From positions 434,001 to 498,000 of the forward strand of contig WIXG01000004.1 of NCBI GenBank assembly GCA_009869945.1: 64,000 nt of DNA. Direction: 5' to 3'. The notes beneath the pieces are model-generated. The model was not told the origin of the DNA, ran no database searches, and saw only the letters and a program-made list of their open reading frames with translations. Positions 63,273 to 64,000 of the stretch are shown here, in pieces. Position 1 is the stretch's first letter. The number at the start of each line of letters is the position of its first letter. The position numbers were made by a program, and so were the translations under genes. This DNA comes from Mesaphorura yosii (Eukaryota > Arthropoda > Collembola > Poduromorpha > Tullbergiidae).

Positions 63273-63371
63273 ATGTCACTGAATCTTCTTCCTGTTCGAA
63301 GAACATCTTCACCACCAGTGCAGTTAATCTACCACGCACTATTATGGGCTCTGCTATTATCATCAAATGTG
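63273..63371 (+). CDS. First coding exon of a probable secreted or membrane protein (continues beyond window)
   Basis: An ATG at 63273 opens 33 codons ending exactly at a strong donor (GTG|GTAAGTC). The peptide MSLNLLPVRRTSSPPVQLIY then HALLWALLLSSNV has a basic N-region and a hydrophobic core, as in a signal peptide or signal anchor. The product cannot be named because the next exon is not in the remaining 629 bp. The 5' UTR would be about 480 nt with several short upstream ORFs, if the TATA site at 62757 is used. Confidence 0.5.
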
Positions 63372-64000
63372 GTAAGTCAAAATCAAAATTCACTCTTTCG
63401 TTTTGCCTCGGCATACGCCGTCTAGCCTAGCAAGTTCATAACTTCATTAATTACTTCTGCACGCTACACGCATCCTCCTTGTGCGCGTTTCGCATTTAAT
63501 TCTTAATTATTGTGAACGTGAACGAATTATGAATTAAAGGGCAAGGCACAGCTGTAACACGTACCGAGGCGATTGTGACACAGTTATGATGTAACTTTAC
63601 AAATGTCAAACCGTTTATTGTAATGAAAGTGTAATTAAACAAGTTTTGCAGCGGCAACTGCCACAGAGCGTAGCTTTATAAGATAAGGCACGACGCGAGT
63701 AGTAAATTGTATTAAGTTACCGAAGTCCAGATCGCTGTAACGGTAGCTCACATTTGGCTTGTCGCCTTTATGCAAAATATGCAGCCACTTTCTTGTAAGT
63801 TTTGCCCAGCTACACTGTGAATGCGAACGGGAATGACCCACAACGAATAATTGGGATAAAATTGTTTGTCTCGCATTTTCTATGTCATTATCCCCAATAT
63901 TGCAAATGAATAGTCTCACTTACGTTCTTCTGGCTTGAAGTTGGTTAGACTATAAATGTTATTGAATCATGTTTAAGTTGAATTGCATGTATAAAGTCGT
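63372..64000 (+). other. Start of the intron after the signal-peptide exon; nothing recognised
   Basis: AT-rich sequence to the window edge, with no convincing acceptor followed by an open frame in phase 0. Confidence 0.45.

Noticed and set aside
1..64000. CRISPR arrays, operons or prokaryotic features
   Set aside because: No regularly spaced repeats; intron structure and gene content are plainly eukaryotic.

Overview
The window is eukaryotic nuclear DNA, AT-rich and intron-rich, with short GT-AG introns (minimum about 61-65 nt) alongside very long ones. The gene set suggests an arthropod, probably a pancrustacean: a klarsicht-type KASH protein, a zinc-finger protein with a ZAD-like N-terminus (a domain typical of insects and their relatives), and a two-pore channel of the TPC1 type (a family absent from Drosophila). 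I cannot name the species.

Layout. Positions 1-22,700 hold no gene I can recognise. They do hold two well-formed candidate 5' exons (8773-8872 and 17876-17942) whose phases fit the klarsicht-like gene downstream. That gene is on the + strand from about 22,716 to 50,455, with 18 coding exons and about 1,413 aa. It has two spectrin-like segments at the N-terminus, a long Ser/Glu-rich middle, and a C-terminal KASH membrane anchor whose extreme C-terminus departs from the canonical PPPX. Its largest intron (17.8 kb) carries a complete 1,088-bp Mutator-like element, with 50-bp terminal inverted repeats and a 9-bp target duplication. The element's single intact ORF keeps the N-terminal and SWIM zinc fingers but lacks the transposase core.

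TPC1 is tail to tail with klarsicht, on the - strand from 55,075 down to 51,150: 11 coding exons, 846 aa, both pore domains and an EF-hand. The two 3' ends nearly touch around 50,990-51,010. Divergent from TPC1, a + strand gene at 56.5-58.4 kb encodes a ZAD-like protein with six C2H2 fingers. Positions 58.4-62.7 kb show no clear gene. At the right edge a TATA-type promoter (about 62,757) and a first coding exon with a signal-peptide-like N-terminus (63,273-63,371) appear to begin another gene that runs out of the window.

The genes do not form a functional cluster: klarsicht acts in nuclear positioning and organelle transport, TPC1 in endolysosomal ion flux, and the zinc-finger protein probably in transcription. 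All exon models come from reading frame, splice signals and family resemblance read by eye; no search or transcript data were used.
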